DNA of 64,000 nucleotides, from assembly GCA_947685225.1 (NCBI GenBank), contig CANTUV010000039.1, forward strand, positions 36,572,001 through 36,636,000. Direction: 5' to 3'. The position numbers and the translations under genes are program-made. Each line of letters begins with the position of its first letter. The stretch's first letter is position 1. The DNA comes from Garcia nutans. Lineage: Eukaryota > Streptophyta > Magnoliopsida > Malpighiales > Euphorbiaceae. Positions 20,594 through 31,795 of the stretch are shown here, in pieces. The notes beneath the pieces are model-generated. The model worked only from the letters and a program-made list of their open reading frames with translations, was not told where the DNA came from and did no database searches.

Positions 20594-22239
20594 CAGAGTA
20601 GCAGCACAAGATTTTCGAATGTGTTGCAGGGCATATTCCACCCGTTGTTTTGAAAGTGGAGGACTGAAAAGAGCCTGCTCCATTCTTTCTTCTGGGGGTT
20701 CAGTTACACACAACAAGGTTACACAGTAGTCCAAGCAGCAGGCTTCTGCCAAAAAACAAGGCTCTGTTGATCTACAATAGAAAGTTTCAATAGATTTCCT
20801 ATAACATGTTCACTCCATCTTGTTTCATTCTATCAATAAAGTTCGGAATAAGTTGTTCACTCAGCTTCTGGCTATGTAGAAGAAACCATACTTTCAGAAC
20901 TATACTACGCATTTATCTATGAAATCTATCTGGACCTTTTTGCACCCTACTGGAACCTGGGATCCCCAAGATGAAACTTCAAGCCCTTGACCATTGAGTA
21001 TGCCTTTGGAAATAACTGTATGTTCTAATTTGAGAAAGAATATTCTCTAACTAAATCTGCAAATTAGCAGGATAGTTTAACCATTTCCTCAAAACCAACA
21101 ATTCAATAGTAATTGACTGCTATTTTACCAGTTCAAATGCAGATAAAGACTCTGACAAAAAAAAAAGAAAAAAAATGCAGAATTTTGCTACAGAATTTTT
21201 GCAAAGAAAAAGGTGATTTTGCTACAGAATTTTTGCAAAGGGTATAAAAGAGATATCCAGAAACTTGGTTTATGCATCAGATGCTGTCAGTTTAAAACAA
21301 CTATATAAATTCCATTCGATATATGTTGAATATGAGATATTGAGCATATTTGGATAAAAATACTTCAAAAATCATTGCTTGAGCTACTAGCTGAATGTAT
21401 AAAAAATAATGAATGATTGTTACAGCCATATTACCCCTGCAATCCAAGAAATCACGTCATGTGGTGAGGTCATGTAACGGAAACCTTTTAATTCCACAGT
21501 TAGGTCCAATTCTAACAGCATAAATTGATTTAACTTCTTGTAATGCCTAATTACACCTTCGTCATTAATATTATAGACGTAAAAGAAAACACTTCCAACA
21601 AAATAAATGGTAAACAATAATTCAGACATTGAATTCATGAATAAATAAATAATTAAATAATTGAACAACTTTCTTGTCAGTTGATACATCAATACTCATA
21701 GCCATGTAAGATAATTCCTCAAGGACACCACTCACAGTAAAACATTTAAATTATCATTCAATTTAGGCACATAAACAGAAAGCAGTAACTTCAATTACGG
21801 ATAACTGGATAAATTTACCAATCATATGTCATGGAATAACTTGTTCTGCAATTGATAGAAATAAAAAGGACACGAAAGTGAGATAACTCACGTGATGATA
21901 CAATGAAGTAATCCTCCCAGAATCATCGGCTGCAGTTAAAATAAACTCATGAGAGGGCAAGTCCAATCTGAAAACAGCAGACTAACCTAATGACATCAGT
22001 GTTAGAACTGCTTCAAGTGGGCAAATCACAGCCCCAGTCCCCATCTCAAACTCAAACTCTTCATTGCTCTCAAGAAGCTCTTTCACATGTTTGTCTTCTA
22101 TCACCAGAGATGCAGAATAACTTATACATAACAAAGATCCATTAGATGGACCAACACAAGAATCTGAACCCTCTATTCTCAACGAGTAAAAATCTTGTCC
22201 TGGTGAACCATATGGCATATTACTAAATCTGCAAAGCAA
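20594..22239 (-). pseudogene. HEN1: Captured HEN1 (small RNA 2'-O-methyltransferase) fragment, three exons with introns
   Basis: Exons by splice borders: about 21990-22228, 21892-21967 and 20594-20771 (minus strand). The first matches the FKBP/PPIase-like domain of HEN1 (NGSLLCISYSASLV, then ELLESNEEFEFEMGTGAV). The second has FILTAADDSGRITSL. The third has the entry to the methyltransferase domain (TEPPEERMEQALFSPP, LSKQRVEYALQHIRKS). The catalytic part that should follow (DFGCGSG) is absent, so this is a fragment. HEN1 methylates the 3' ends of plant miRNAs and siRNAs. Introns are retained, so capture was at DNA level. It lies in line with the eIF3k piece to the right. Confidence 0.85.
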
Positions 22240-22499
22240 AATTGATGCCCATTCCAGAAATCAAGAAACTTTTGATAATTATATTGAGCGTAAAAGACCT
22301 GCACTGCCAACTAACATGCAAAGGATATACTAGAATATCTGCTCGTTCTATGAGAAATCATTTTGCGTAAAATTTTATTAGCCTAGTATAAAGATAATAT
22401 GCAATAGAAAAGCGCATCCAATGAGAAATTAACCACCACAGATATATCCAAACACAGATGATTAAAATTTAAAAGCATTACATTTCCGTTAATTTAGAA

Positions 22500-23180
22500 A
22501 GAATAGAAACAAATTGGGAGCTCATTCTTTCTGGCTCAAACTGCAACAAGAAAACATAATACCATGTAAATACTTAATAAGACAGCTAATTATTTAAACC
22601 AAACTGAAACTAGACCAGAAAAAACACACCCTAAAATGAGGAACATTTATAGATTGACTGAACCATTTAGAAAACTTTTACTGCTCTAATGACAAAAGAA
22701 AAACATTAAAAACCTGATAGAGGCGAAGAAGGCATAGATTTGCATCCAGACTGTACGTTTGTGACGAAACCTGATATAAAAAAAAAGCACATTTTAATCT
22801 TAACATTTCTAATAAACAGATTGATTGCAATTAGATTAAAAGAGGATGCATTAACTTCTCCGGTTGTTAAAACTATAGGAATTAAGATTTTATTAAATTC
22901 ACTTTTAACTTTCTTTCCTTTTCTCAACAACCAAACACCTAATACAGAAAGCTAACAGAAACAGCCTAAAGCAATTGCGAGCGACATTTAAATCACAGAG
23001 AGAGAAAAAGAAAGAGACCTGTTCGTTGACATAATTTTCGAGATCTGGAAGGATATTTGGATTGTAAGGATTGACGGCTACGAGTTGCTCGACAGTGTAG
23101 GCGACTTGTTGCTGTTGCGCCCGCTTTTGAGACTCTCTCTCCCTTCCCATTTTTTGTGCTTTTGCTTCTAATGAATTCAA
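22500..23180 (-). pseudogene. TIF3K1: Captured eIF3k 5' gene fragment (exons 1, 2 and part of 3)
   Basis: Exon 1 (23019-23150, start ATG at 23150) encodes 44 residues including YTVEQLVAVNPYNPNILPD and ENYVNEQ. Exon 2 (22714-22770) encodes VSSQTYSLDANLCLLRLYQ. Exon 3 starts at 22540 with FEPERMSSQFVSIL, then departs from the family and meets a stop near 22480. These match the start of plant eukaryotic translation initiation factor 3 subunit K, which is ~225 aa when complete. GT/AG borders are intact. An upstream in-frame ATG (23180) and AT-rich DNA to ~23280 may be the captured 5' UTR or promoter. Confidence 0.88.
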
Positions 23181-23320
23181 CTCTTTTGCTAATCGATCTC
23201 ACTCTTTTGCTGCAACAGATAACTACACTTGAATGCTTCAAACTCGCTGAGGTTTTTAGGGTAATGCGTTAAAGACGAAACACCTCTAAAAGACATATGT
23301 TATTCTGAGGTTTTAGCAAA

Positions 23321-24142
23321 TTTGCGACGGAAACATGTCCGTCGCAGATTTCCGTCGCAAATGCCGAATATTTTTGTAGTGTTCCGTCGCAAATCCGTCG
23401 CAGATCCGTAGCAAATTTGCGACGGAAACATGTCCGTCGCAGATTTCCGTCGCAAATGCCGAATATTTTTATAGTGAAATTTGCGACGGCAATAGACGGT
23501 AGCAGATCTCCGTTGCAAATTGCTTTTTTTTAGTATTTTCTCTCTCGCGCCAAGTTTCCGCGCCAACTTTGCGACGATTATTTGCGACGGAATGATTTTC
23601 GTAGCAGATCTGCGACGGATTTGCAACGGATTTACGACCAGTTTCTCAAAATTCCTCTGACTTATCCTTCCGTCACAAATCCGTCGCAGATCCGTAGCAA
23701 ATTTGCGACGGAAACATGTCCGTCGCAGATTTCCGTCGCAAATGCCGAATATTTTTGTAGTGTTCCGTCGCAAATTCGTCGCAGATCCGTAGCAAATTTG
23801 CGACGGAAACATGTCCGTCGCAGATTTCCGTCGCAAATGCCGAATATTTTTATAGTGAAATTTGCGACGGCAATAGACGGTAGCAGATCTCCGTTGCAAA
23901 TTGTCTTTTTTAGTATTTTCTCGCGCGCGCCAAGTTTCCGCGCCAACTTTGCGACGATTATTTGCGACGGAATGATTTTCGTCGCAGATCTGCGACGGAT
24001 TTGCAACGGATTTGCGACCAGTTTCTCAAAATTCCTCTGACTTATCCTTCCGTCACAAATCCGTCGCAGATCCGTAGCAAATTTGCGACGGAAACATGTC
24101 CATCGCAGATTTCCGTCGCAAATGCCGAATATTTTTGTAGTG
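23321..24142. repeat. Right subterminal region of the CACTA element: 381-bp tandem duplication
   Basis: The block beginning TTTGCGACGGAAACATG recurs at 23321, 23702 and 24082, giving two full ~381-bp units and a 61-bp terminal piece. Each unit has an inner secondary copy 95 bp on (23416, 23797). Internal copies of the transposon tip (TTTTTGTAGTG) occur near 23371 and 23752 and a mutated tip (TTTTTATAGTG) near 23466 and 23847. Long open frames on both strands (23300-24174) are products of the repeat. Confidence 0.9.
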
Positions 24143-26589
24143 TATGCTCTTTAATTATTATTGTATTTGCCTAATTTTTATTTACATTTTTTTATTATAA
24201 TAATTTTTAGAAAATTTAGGAAAAATATATTAATATAAGCATATAGAATAATATATACTTACCTTGTATTAACTTACCTGGCTCCGTGTTAGCGTGATCG
24301 TTGCGTTGTTCGGGCTGGAGGATGTATTTACAAAGTCCGACAATGGTACGATGTAGTGCCTTCTCGGGTATGGCAGATTATCCGAGAATATGGCTTTGAA
24401 AGCTTCATCTTACAATTGCCATCCGAGGAATATATGTTAGACCGGAGCGTAGTCCAGGCACTTGCAGAACGATGGTTGGACACAACCCACACTTTTCACT
24501 TGCCCATTGGAGAGATGACAATTGGTCTGGTCGATTTTATTGCTATAACCGGCCTTCGATATGATGGTGTTCCGATTCCTCTGACCAATGATATTTTAAC
24601 ATTTGAAGAAATTCAGGAATTAATTGGTATGGAACCATTATATAAAGGGCCTTTTAAGATAAAAATTGAACCGATTCGTAGCTATTGGATGAACTACGAA
24701 GGACGGGTTCACAGAGAAACGGCCCAACAATATGCTCGAGGATTTTTATTATATCTACTTGGGTCGACCATCTTAGACAGCACTGAATCCTCCATCCACT
24801 TGTCAGTGTTGAAGGCCCTTTCTTATTTTAGGATGGTACCATCTTCTGGCTGGGGTGAAGTTGGTCTCGCCTGTCTTTACCATGGTCTTGATAAACTTTG
24901 CCAAAACAAGAAGTCTTTTGTCGGCTTGATGGCGGTTGTCGAGGTATTCTTTCTTCCTCCAATGTCATTTCCACTCTTTTCTTGCATGAATGTGATCTTT
25001 ATTATTGTTGTAGGCATGGGCATACGAGCATAACCTTGTGGGTACCCAGTATTTCCCGAGAAAGAATCAGGTATCCGAGATTAAATTTTTGGTTGTCCGA
25101 TCGTGTGGACATTCCCGACTCTCACCATGTGCATACTCACCGCTTTGTGTTGAGCCGCTTAACCTGGGATCAGGTAAAACAACATTAGTATACTTTAAAT
25201 TTTATGTGAAAGTTTACTTACCTTATGTTATTTTACAGGTGAATTTGGCCTGGTGGAACCCAGAAGAGCGGACAAACTGGTCTCCCTTCATGAAGGCTGC
25301 GCTATCTTTCCAACATTCTAGTTGAGTCATCACCGGCCCAGTGTCTAGTGGCTGGTTTCTCGGAGAGAGCGTTTATAAGTGGTTTCTCGGTCTAGAGCAG
25401 TGGAGGATTCCAATGCCTTGCCTAAAATACACTTTAAATATTATGTTAATGTCAGAGGATGCCTGGTGGCCGGCTCGGTATGGTTATGGTATTGAAGGAT
25501 TTCTCTATCCGCCGAGTGCATCTTATGCCCATTTTATTCAAAGAAGGCTCTTGAACTTTAATGTATCTCCTGTTGGTGTGCGGGAGATTCCTGAAGAAAA
25601 TGAGGGTAGAGATGAAGAGGAAGATCACGGAGATGCAGGAGAGTTTATTCAACATCTCGGGGCTAGTACTTCTCAGGTAAAACTTTTACCATTTTTCCCT
25701 TGCAACTGCTTCTTTCTTTTTTTTATTCTTTAATGATTATTGTAGGCTGTTGGCTCATTTGATCATGAGGCTGGATCTTCTTTTACTGCCCCTTCGTTTG
25801 CTCATTCTAGCCCGTCAAATATGCCATCTCATCCGCAGGGCATTGATATGAATTACCTAGTGAGTTTCCTTATTTCATGGTAATTTATGCTATATGTATG
25901 CATGATTATGTATGCTCTTACCCTTTTCCTTTCTGGTTCACAGCGGATGCTTGAAGAACAAAATAGGAAACTTCAAGAAGAGTTGGCTGCAAGTCGTCAA
26001 CAGGCTTCTCATTTTGAAAATTTATATCATCAATCCGAACAAAATTTTTGAGACTTCCGATTTCAGGGGATGAGGGATCCTGGCTCTTCTTCATCAAGAG
26101 GCTCCCAGACTAATTACCATGAGATCCTTTTGTCTACTTCTGATGAGGACCGTGACGGATCGAAACTTCAAGGTAATAGGGATTTTGGTACTCCCACTTT
26201 GGGTGATCCCGGGATAAGTAATTTGCCTCCTCCTCTAATAGGCGACGACTTTTTCAGGGCTTTATTTGATGACCTACCACCACCCTCTTAGTGATATGTA
26301 AATATTGTATCAATTATATAAACATTGTACAATAATGAAAAAATACAATTTCCATCTTTACTGTAACTTTTTTTTCTTTCTTTTTTTATTACTACGCCAT
26401 AATTATTATACTTCTTTTTTATCACATCATAAACAGTGCATCACAATTTCCTTTTCACAGCCGCACCATTTGCTAAAACCAAATGCAACACGGTAAAGGA
26501 TTTCGTCGCTAATTCTTTTCCTTACACAACATGGTTTCATCCGTTTCCATCACCTTTACCTTATCAATTTTAAACAAGGTTATTTCCTC

Positions 26590-26597
26590 TATATAAA
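26590..26597 (+). promoter_or_regulatory. TATA box of the antisense DUF7745-type gene
   Basis: TATATAAA preceded by CTC, 106 bp before the ATG at 26696. This is nearly the same spacing and sequence as for the PMD gene upstream. Confidence 0.6.
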
Positions 26598-26695
26598 TCA
26601 CCTTTCATGCCATATTTCATATAGAGTCCAAAATCCTTTCCATTTCAACATAAAAACTCCCCTTAACAATTTTAATTTTTCTTTATTCATCCACC

Positions 26696-27900
26696 ATGAC
26701 CGAACATCATTTAAAGAAGATAAAAATTCTATTTAAGAATATGGATGCTATTCACTGGAAGCGAATTTCATGGTCAAAACTTGATATTTTAAAGTGTTTT
26801 CAAAATGTTAAATTGGACCACTCCTTCTTACATGTCATGGCTTCCTTTTGGAATACAGATTCTATGGTATTTAAAATCAATGGCTTTGAAATATGTCCCT
26901 TGATTGAAGAATTTGAGGCCATCCTAGGATATCCAAATAATCAACAAATGGCATTATCCACATTGGTTTCCAAAACTCAACAGAAGATGCAGATGTTATT
27001 TCAAATTCCAAAACCCGAAGTTCTTCAGTTGATGAGAGGTGAAAAAATTCTACTTGCTCCCTTGATTGATTTTTATCTCTCTCATTTGGCTCCTACTAAG
27101 GCATGGGGATGCATGCTTTATCTTTGCTTGCTCGGCCAACTCCTCCTTGTCTCTTTCGACGACAGTATTGATCCACGGGTATTGGATATTATGGACCAAA
27201 TGGAAGGAGGCTTGTCGCCGGTACCTATGATCTTAGCTGAGACTTTAGTTGGGTTAGACCGACTTAAGTCAGGATTGTCAAAGAGACTAACTGGGAGTCC
27301 ATTGCTACTTCAGGTAATTACCTAAACTGCCCTTTCAGATTTTCAATTTAGTTTTTCTTTTTTCTTCTTTTCTTTATTGCTCTAATTTTTGCCTAGTCCG
27401 CCCATGTGGGTTTTTGGAACTAGAGAGCTGTCCTAATTTTTGCCTAAGCTGCCCTCGCGGATTTTCAACTTAGCGAACTCTTCTTTTTTTTTTTTTTACA
27501 GATTTGGCTTCAGGAGCGTCTTTGTTTGCTTGATACTCCATCCATGGATTTTGCCAGATACCTGCCACATCATCATTCTGCTAGAAAACTACTCCATCTT
27601 GCTTCTTCATATGCTGACTGGGTTGACTGGATCCACTCATGCTCTGAAGTCAATATCCATTGGTTGGTACCTTGGTGGAAGATTTCTCATATCACCATGC
27701 GAACATACTTGATGTATGTTCCCCTTACTGCTCTTCGTCAAGGTACATGCTATGATCCTCACTAACTTGGCTGTCAGTACGGAGCTGAGCCTTGCGGTTC
27801 TAACTTTACTCCTGATTTAGACATGCCTTGCTTGACTGAAACCTACTTGGATCGGTTGAGGCAAAGCTGGCCTACACGTTACACTTATCGTCTGCCATAG
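26696..27900 (+). pseudogene. DUF7745-type gene antisense inside element A, two exons, one in-frame stop
   Basis: Exon 1 is 26696-27313 (206 codons, ends LLLQ before GTAATT) and exon 2 is 27502-27900 (after a T17 tract and ACAG). The frame is kept across the phase-0 intron. Exon 1 has the family core: MDAIHWKRISWSKLDILKCF, LDHSFLHVMASFWN and ICPLIEEFEAILGYP. Exon 2 continues with WLQERLCLLDTPSM, a Trp-rich WVDWIH...NIHWLVPWW segment, a TAA at 27763-27765, then the expected tail to TAG at 27898-27900. Apart from that one stop the gene is open. I recognise the family as an uncharacterised plant repeat-associated domain; no reaction is known. It faces pol tail to tail. Confidence 0.75.
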
Positions 27901-28320
27901 ATTTTGCATTTGTTAATTCAGAAAGTGTATTGTTAGGATGAAAAATAATTAAAGTAATAAAAGATGCTTCTTTTCCATTTATAATTTGTCATCACCTTTT
28001 GCTATTGTGTTTATTTATTTCATCCACATCTGGTCAAATACTTATAGCAGTGCACATAGAACAATTTTAACATTAGTTCTATTTTATTAAATTGGGGAAC
28101 AACCAAACATAAAGCCAGCATACACAAGATCACTCCTGTTGCCAACTAGCCCTTTCGGGTTTTCTAATTGATGATTTTCTCTCATTTAGCCCTAATTATT
28201 GCCTAGCCCACCCTTTCAGGTTTTCGAGACTAGTGGACTGCTTTAACTTTTATCTAGGCCGCACTTTTTGGGTTTTCAACCTAGCGAGCTCTCTTTTTCT
28301 TTTTCTTTTATATATATATA
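27901..28320. other. Spacer between the convergent DUF7745-type gene and pol
   Basis: No gene. A possible polyadenylation signal for the + strand gene lies near 27954 (AATAAAAG). Two or three degenerate copies of a CCTAGCCCGCCC...GGGTTTTC word (28135-28290) resemble those in the intron at 27390-27470. It ends with (AT)n at 28312-28322. Confidence 0.5.
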
Positions 28321-31300
28321 TCATACATAAAACCTCTTCAACCTGTCAATGTTAACTGGCTCACTAAATTCGTTCCCATCCATGTCCGATAACTTCACCG
28401 CACCTTTGTTCATGACTTGTTTCACGACATATGGCCCTTCCTAGCTAGGCCTGAACTTCCCTCTTGGATCAGATACATTAGGCTTACATTGCTTCAACAC
28501 CAAATCCCCGATTCTGAGTTTTCTGATTTTAACTCTTCTATTGTAGGCCCGAGCTACCTTCTTTTGATACAGTTGGTGATGATACAGCGCTTTTAACCTT
28601 CTCTCTTCTAGTAAAGCTAACTGTGTGTATCTACTTGATACCCAATCCGTTTCAGGCAGTTCAGCTTCCAAGACTACTCTCAATTACTTGATCTCAATTT
28701 CAATTGGCAATACTGTTTCCATCCCGTAAACTAAAGAGAACGGTGTCATTCCAGTAGGCGTTCGCACACTTGTCCTATATCCCCATAAAGCAAAGGGAAG
28801 CATCTCTGACCAATCCCTGTAAGTCATGGTCATCTTGGACAGAATTTGCTTAATTGTCTTGTTTGTTGCTTTTACCGCATCATTAGCCTTTGGTCTATAA
28901 GGAGAGGATCGATGATGATGGATTTGGTACTTTGAAAATAAATCCTTAACTGCTCCTTGAAACTGTACCCCATTGTCTGATATCACACTGTGCGGGACCC
29001 CGTATCGACAGATGAGGTTCTTTTCAATAAATCTAGCCATTTGGCTTGCACCCAATTTTTTGAAGGATTCAGCTTTGACCCATTTTGAAAAATAATCTAC
29101 TGCTACCACAATGAAATGGTGACTTTTTGAAGCCGTCGGATGTATTTCTCCTATAATGTCGATACCCCAGGTGGCAAAGGGCCAGGGTGAAGACATGGAA
29201 TGCAATTCTTCAGGAGGCATGTGATTCAAGTTACCATACATCTGACGTTGTTGGCACCTCTTTACAAACTCAATACAATCTCTCTCCATGGTCAACCAGT
29301 AATAACCCTGTCGAATAATCTTCTTAACTAGGGCCAAACCACTCATGTGCGGACCGTAACTTTCCGCATGTATTTCTAACATGATACGCTCCACTTCAAG
29401 GTTTCTTAAACATCTCAAATGCACCCCATCAGGCCATCTTCGATATAACTCTCCATGGAATGTGATGTATTGCAAAGACCACCGCCTTATGGCCCTTCTT
29501 TCTTTCTTTGTTGCCCCCAGCAAGTATTCTCTTTCTTCCAAAAATTGCCCTATAGTATCATACCACGCATCATGGTCTGTATCAATTTCCATGATTGTCT
29601 CATATTCATAGCAAGGAGTTGATGAACTGGTCAAGATCAGAGGCTTAAGGAATAAGCTGACAAGGTTTTCCCATACCAAAGCCAATGTGGCTAGGGCATT
29701 AGCCATCTGATTTTCTTCTCTTGATAGGTGTATAAACCTACACTCCTTAAAGTTCTTCTTCATCATGGTCAAGTAATGGTGGTATGGTTTTAATTTTTCC
29801 TCTTTCAACTCCCACTCTCCATTTACTTGGGATACTACTAGCAATGAATCGCCATAAACTTCCACCTTATCCACCTTCATAATCATTAGGGTTTCCAAAC
29901 CAAAAATACAAGCTTCGTACTCCACCATATTATTAGTTGGCCTAAATTTTAACTTTTTGGTTAAAGGGATAAGTTCCCCTTTGGGCGATTCTAGTATAAC
30001 TCCCAAACCTGCTCCTTTCCTGTTTACTGCTCCATCAAAATACATTTTCCACCTTTGTACTTCAATTGCTTCTAATGTTCATCCGAAAATTCCAAGATTA
30101 CTTCTTTGCTTTCTGGTAATGGTTGTTGGGCTAGGAATTCTGCCACAGCTCTACCTTTGATTGTTTTCCTGGTTACATACTCATTCTCAAATTCATCTAA
30201 TATTATCAACCATCGGCCATATTTCCTAATCAAAGATGGTGTCTCCCTTAAGTACTTCATTGGATCCAACCTGGAAATTGCTTGCACACTATACGATTGA
30301 AAGTAATGCCGCAACTTCTTAGAAGACCAAACCACAGCTATACAGGTCTTTTTCAATGATACTATACTTAATTTCATAAGGTAGGAGCTTTCTACTCAAA
30401 TAGTAAACTGCATGCTCAATCCCTGACTCATCTGCTTGGGCTAGCATGGCTCCTATTGACTCTTCTTCCACTGCTAAGTATAGTAATAGAGGTTTGCCGG
30501 GTTTATGTGGTTTTAAAACAGGTGGATTCAACAAATACTCTTTTATTCGCTCGAAGGCCTTTTGACATTCTTCATTCCATAGACCGACTGATTCTTTTTA
30601 AGCAATTTGAAGATAGGCTCACAAATTGTTGTGAGTTTTGCTATGAATCTGCTAATGTATTGTAATTTACCAATAAATTCCTGAACTTCTCTCTCTGTCT
30701 TTGGTGCTGGCATATCCCTGATTGCTTTAACTTTGTCAGGATCAATCTTAATCCATTCAGACCAATCACATGTCCCAATAATTTACCTGAGGTAACAATG
30801 AACACACACTTCTTCGGGTTTAATCTTAGCTTATATTTCAAAGCTCTATCGAAGAATAATTCTAAGTTTTGGAAGTGTTGTTTCCTTGTATCTGATTTAA
30901 CAATCATATCATCAACATATACTTCAACTTCTTTGTGCATCATGTCATGAAATAATGTAGTGGCCATCCTTTGATAGGTTGCTCCAGCATTCTTTAAGCC
31001 GAATGGCATCACCCTATAACAAAATATACCCCATGTAGTAATGAAAGTAGTTTTGGCTTTATCCTCTTGGGCCATTAACACTTGATTATATCCAGAAAAT
31101 CCATCTACAAACGAGTGTAGCATGCTAGAGGTTGCACTATCAATGAGAACATCTATATGAGGTAAAGGAAAATCATCTTTAAGGGAAGCCTTGTTCAAAT
31201 CTCTATAGTCCACACAGACCCTTATTCTTCCATCTTTCTTTAGCACGGGTACTATGTTGGCTAACCAATCTGGATATTCTATCACTTCAAGGAACTTCAC

Positions 31301-31795
31301 TTATATTTGCTTAGTGACCTCTTCTTTAACCAATTCAGTCCACTCAGGTCTTAATCATCTAAGCTTTTGTTTGATAGGTTTCATGTGAGTGTAAGTAGGA
31401 ATATAATGCTCAGCTATGTCTCGATCTATTCCAGGCATATCCTCATAAGACCAAGCAAACACTTCTTCATATTTTTTGAATATTTTTTCAAATCTCTCTC
31501 TCTCATCAGGAGTAAGGTCGGATGCTATGCTAATGTTTTTAGGATTTTCGGTTGTTCCAAAATTTAATGATTGTGTATTAAAAGAATTAATATTAAAGAT
31601 GCTTATGTAACTGCTATTTGAATGTATGCAACCATCTGGAGAAACATCACACAAGTAAGCAAAATCAGACTTTATTGCATTCATTTTGGAAAAAGAAAAC
31701 ATCATCATCCTCATAGAAAGCAAACAAATCAAAATCATTGTTCTCAAAATCATAAGGCAGGATGTCTTTAAACTTTTCTTCAACCAGGGCAGCAA
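28321..31795 (-). pseudogene. Tat-lineage pol of element A: RT, RNase H, second RNase H and integrase, broken frame
   Basis: On the minus strand: a pre-RT segment (31795-31355, GIDRDIAEHYIPT); RT (31300-30641) with RICVDYRDLNKA, VMPFGLKNAGATYQ and the catalytic YVDD at 30908-30919; a first RNase H relic (30534-30072); and a second archaeal-type RNase H starting MYFDGAVNRKGAG (30045), with the Tat-typical NNMVEYEA. The integrase has zinc His/Cys remains, its first Asp in WGIDIIGEI and second in VISDNG. The third catalytic Glu is replaced by Lys (28870-28872). The C-terminal part runs past stops at 28684 and 28441 to a natural end at 28321. The paired RNase H domains place it in Tat. Confidence 0.88.

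Larger units (their letters stand above)
17730..24142. mobile_element. Non-autonomous CACTA (En/Spm-like) transposon carrying gene fragments (6413 bp)
   Basis: Left end CACTACAAAAA at 17730, right end TTTTTGTAGTG at 24142, flanked by the 3-bp duplication TAT (17727-17729 and 24143-24145). Both subterminal zones are packed with GCGACGG/CCGTCGC words in both orientations, as expected for transposase-binding repeats. No transposase is present. The interior instead holds minus-strand pieces of eIF3k, HEN1 and a DUF247 protein with their introns. This is the Pack-type gene capture known for plant CACTA and MULE elements. Confidence 0.92.
17367..26291 (+). pseudogene. Plant-mobile-domain (PMD) gene antisense inside element A, six exons, interrupted by CACTA
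   Basis: Exons inferred from GT/AG borders and frame: 17367-17495 (43 codons), 24293-24943, 25014-25173, 25239-25676, 25746-25859, 25944-26291. Exon 2 has the PMD start (VRQWYDVVPSRVWQII, then ALAERWLDTTHTFHLPIGEM). Exons 3-4 hold YPRLNFW, WWNPEERTNW and a WWPARYGYG block. Exon 6 encodes a coiled coil (RMLEEQNRKLQEELAASRQQ) and an acidic, proline-rich tail. Lesions: exon 3 is one base too long (160 nt, frame changes near 25030-25045), TAG at 25323-25325 and TGA at 26049-26051. Intron 1 (~6.8 kb) contains the whole CACTA element. PMD proteins occur as host genes (MAIN/MAIL1) and in transposons; their molecular role here is unknown. Confidence 0.75.

Noticed and set aside
22500..23180. A functional eIF3k gene
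   Set aside because: Only the first ~80 of ~225 codons are present, exon 3 diverges and stops, and the piece lies inside a CACTA element.
23300..24174. Several overlapping 70-200-codon frames on both strands
   Set aside because: All lie in the 381-bp CACTA subterminal duplication; periodic Arg/Cys/Asp-rich peptides reflect the GCGACGG repeats.
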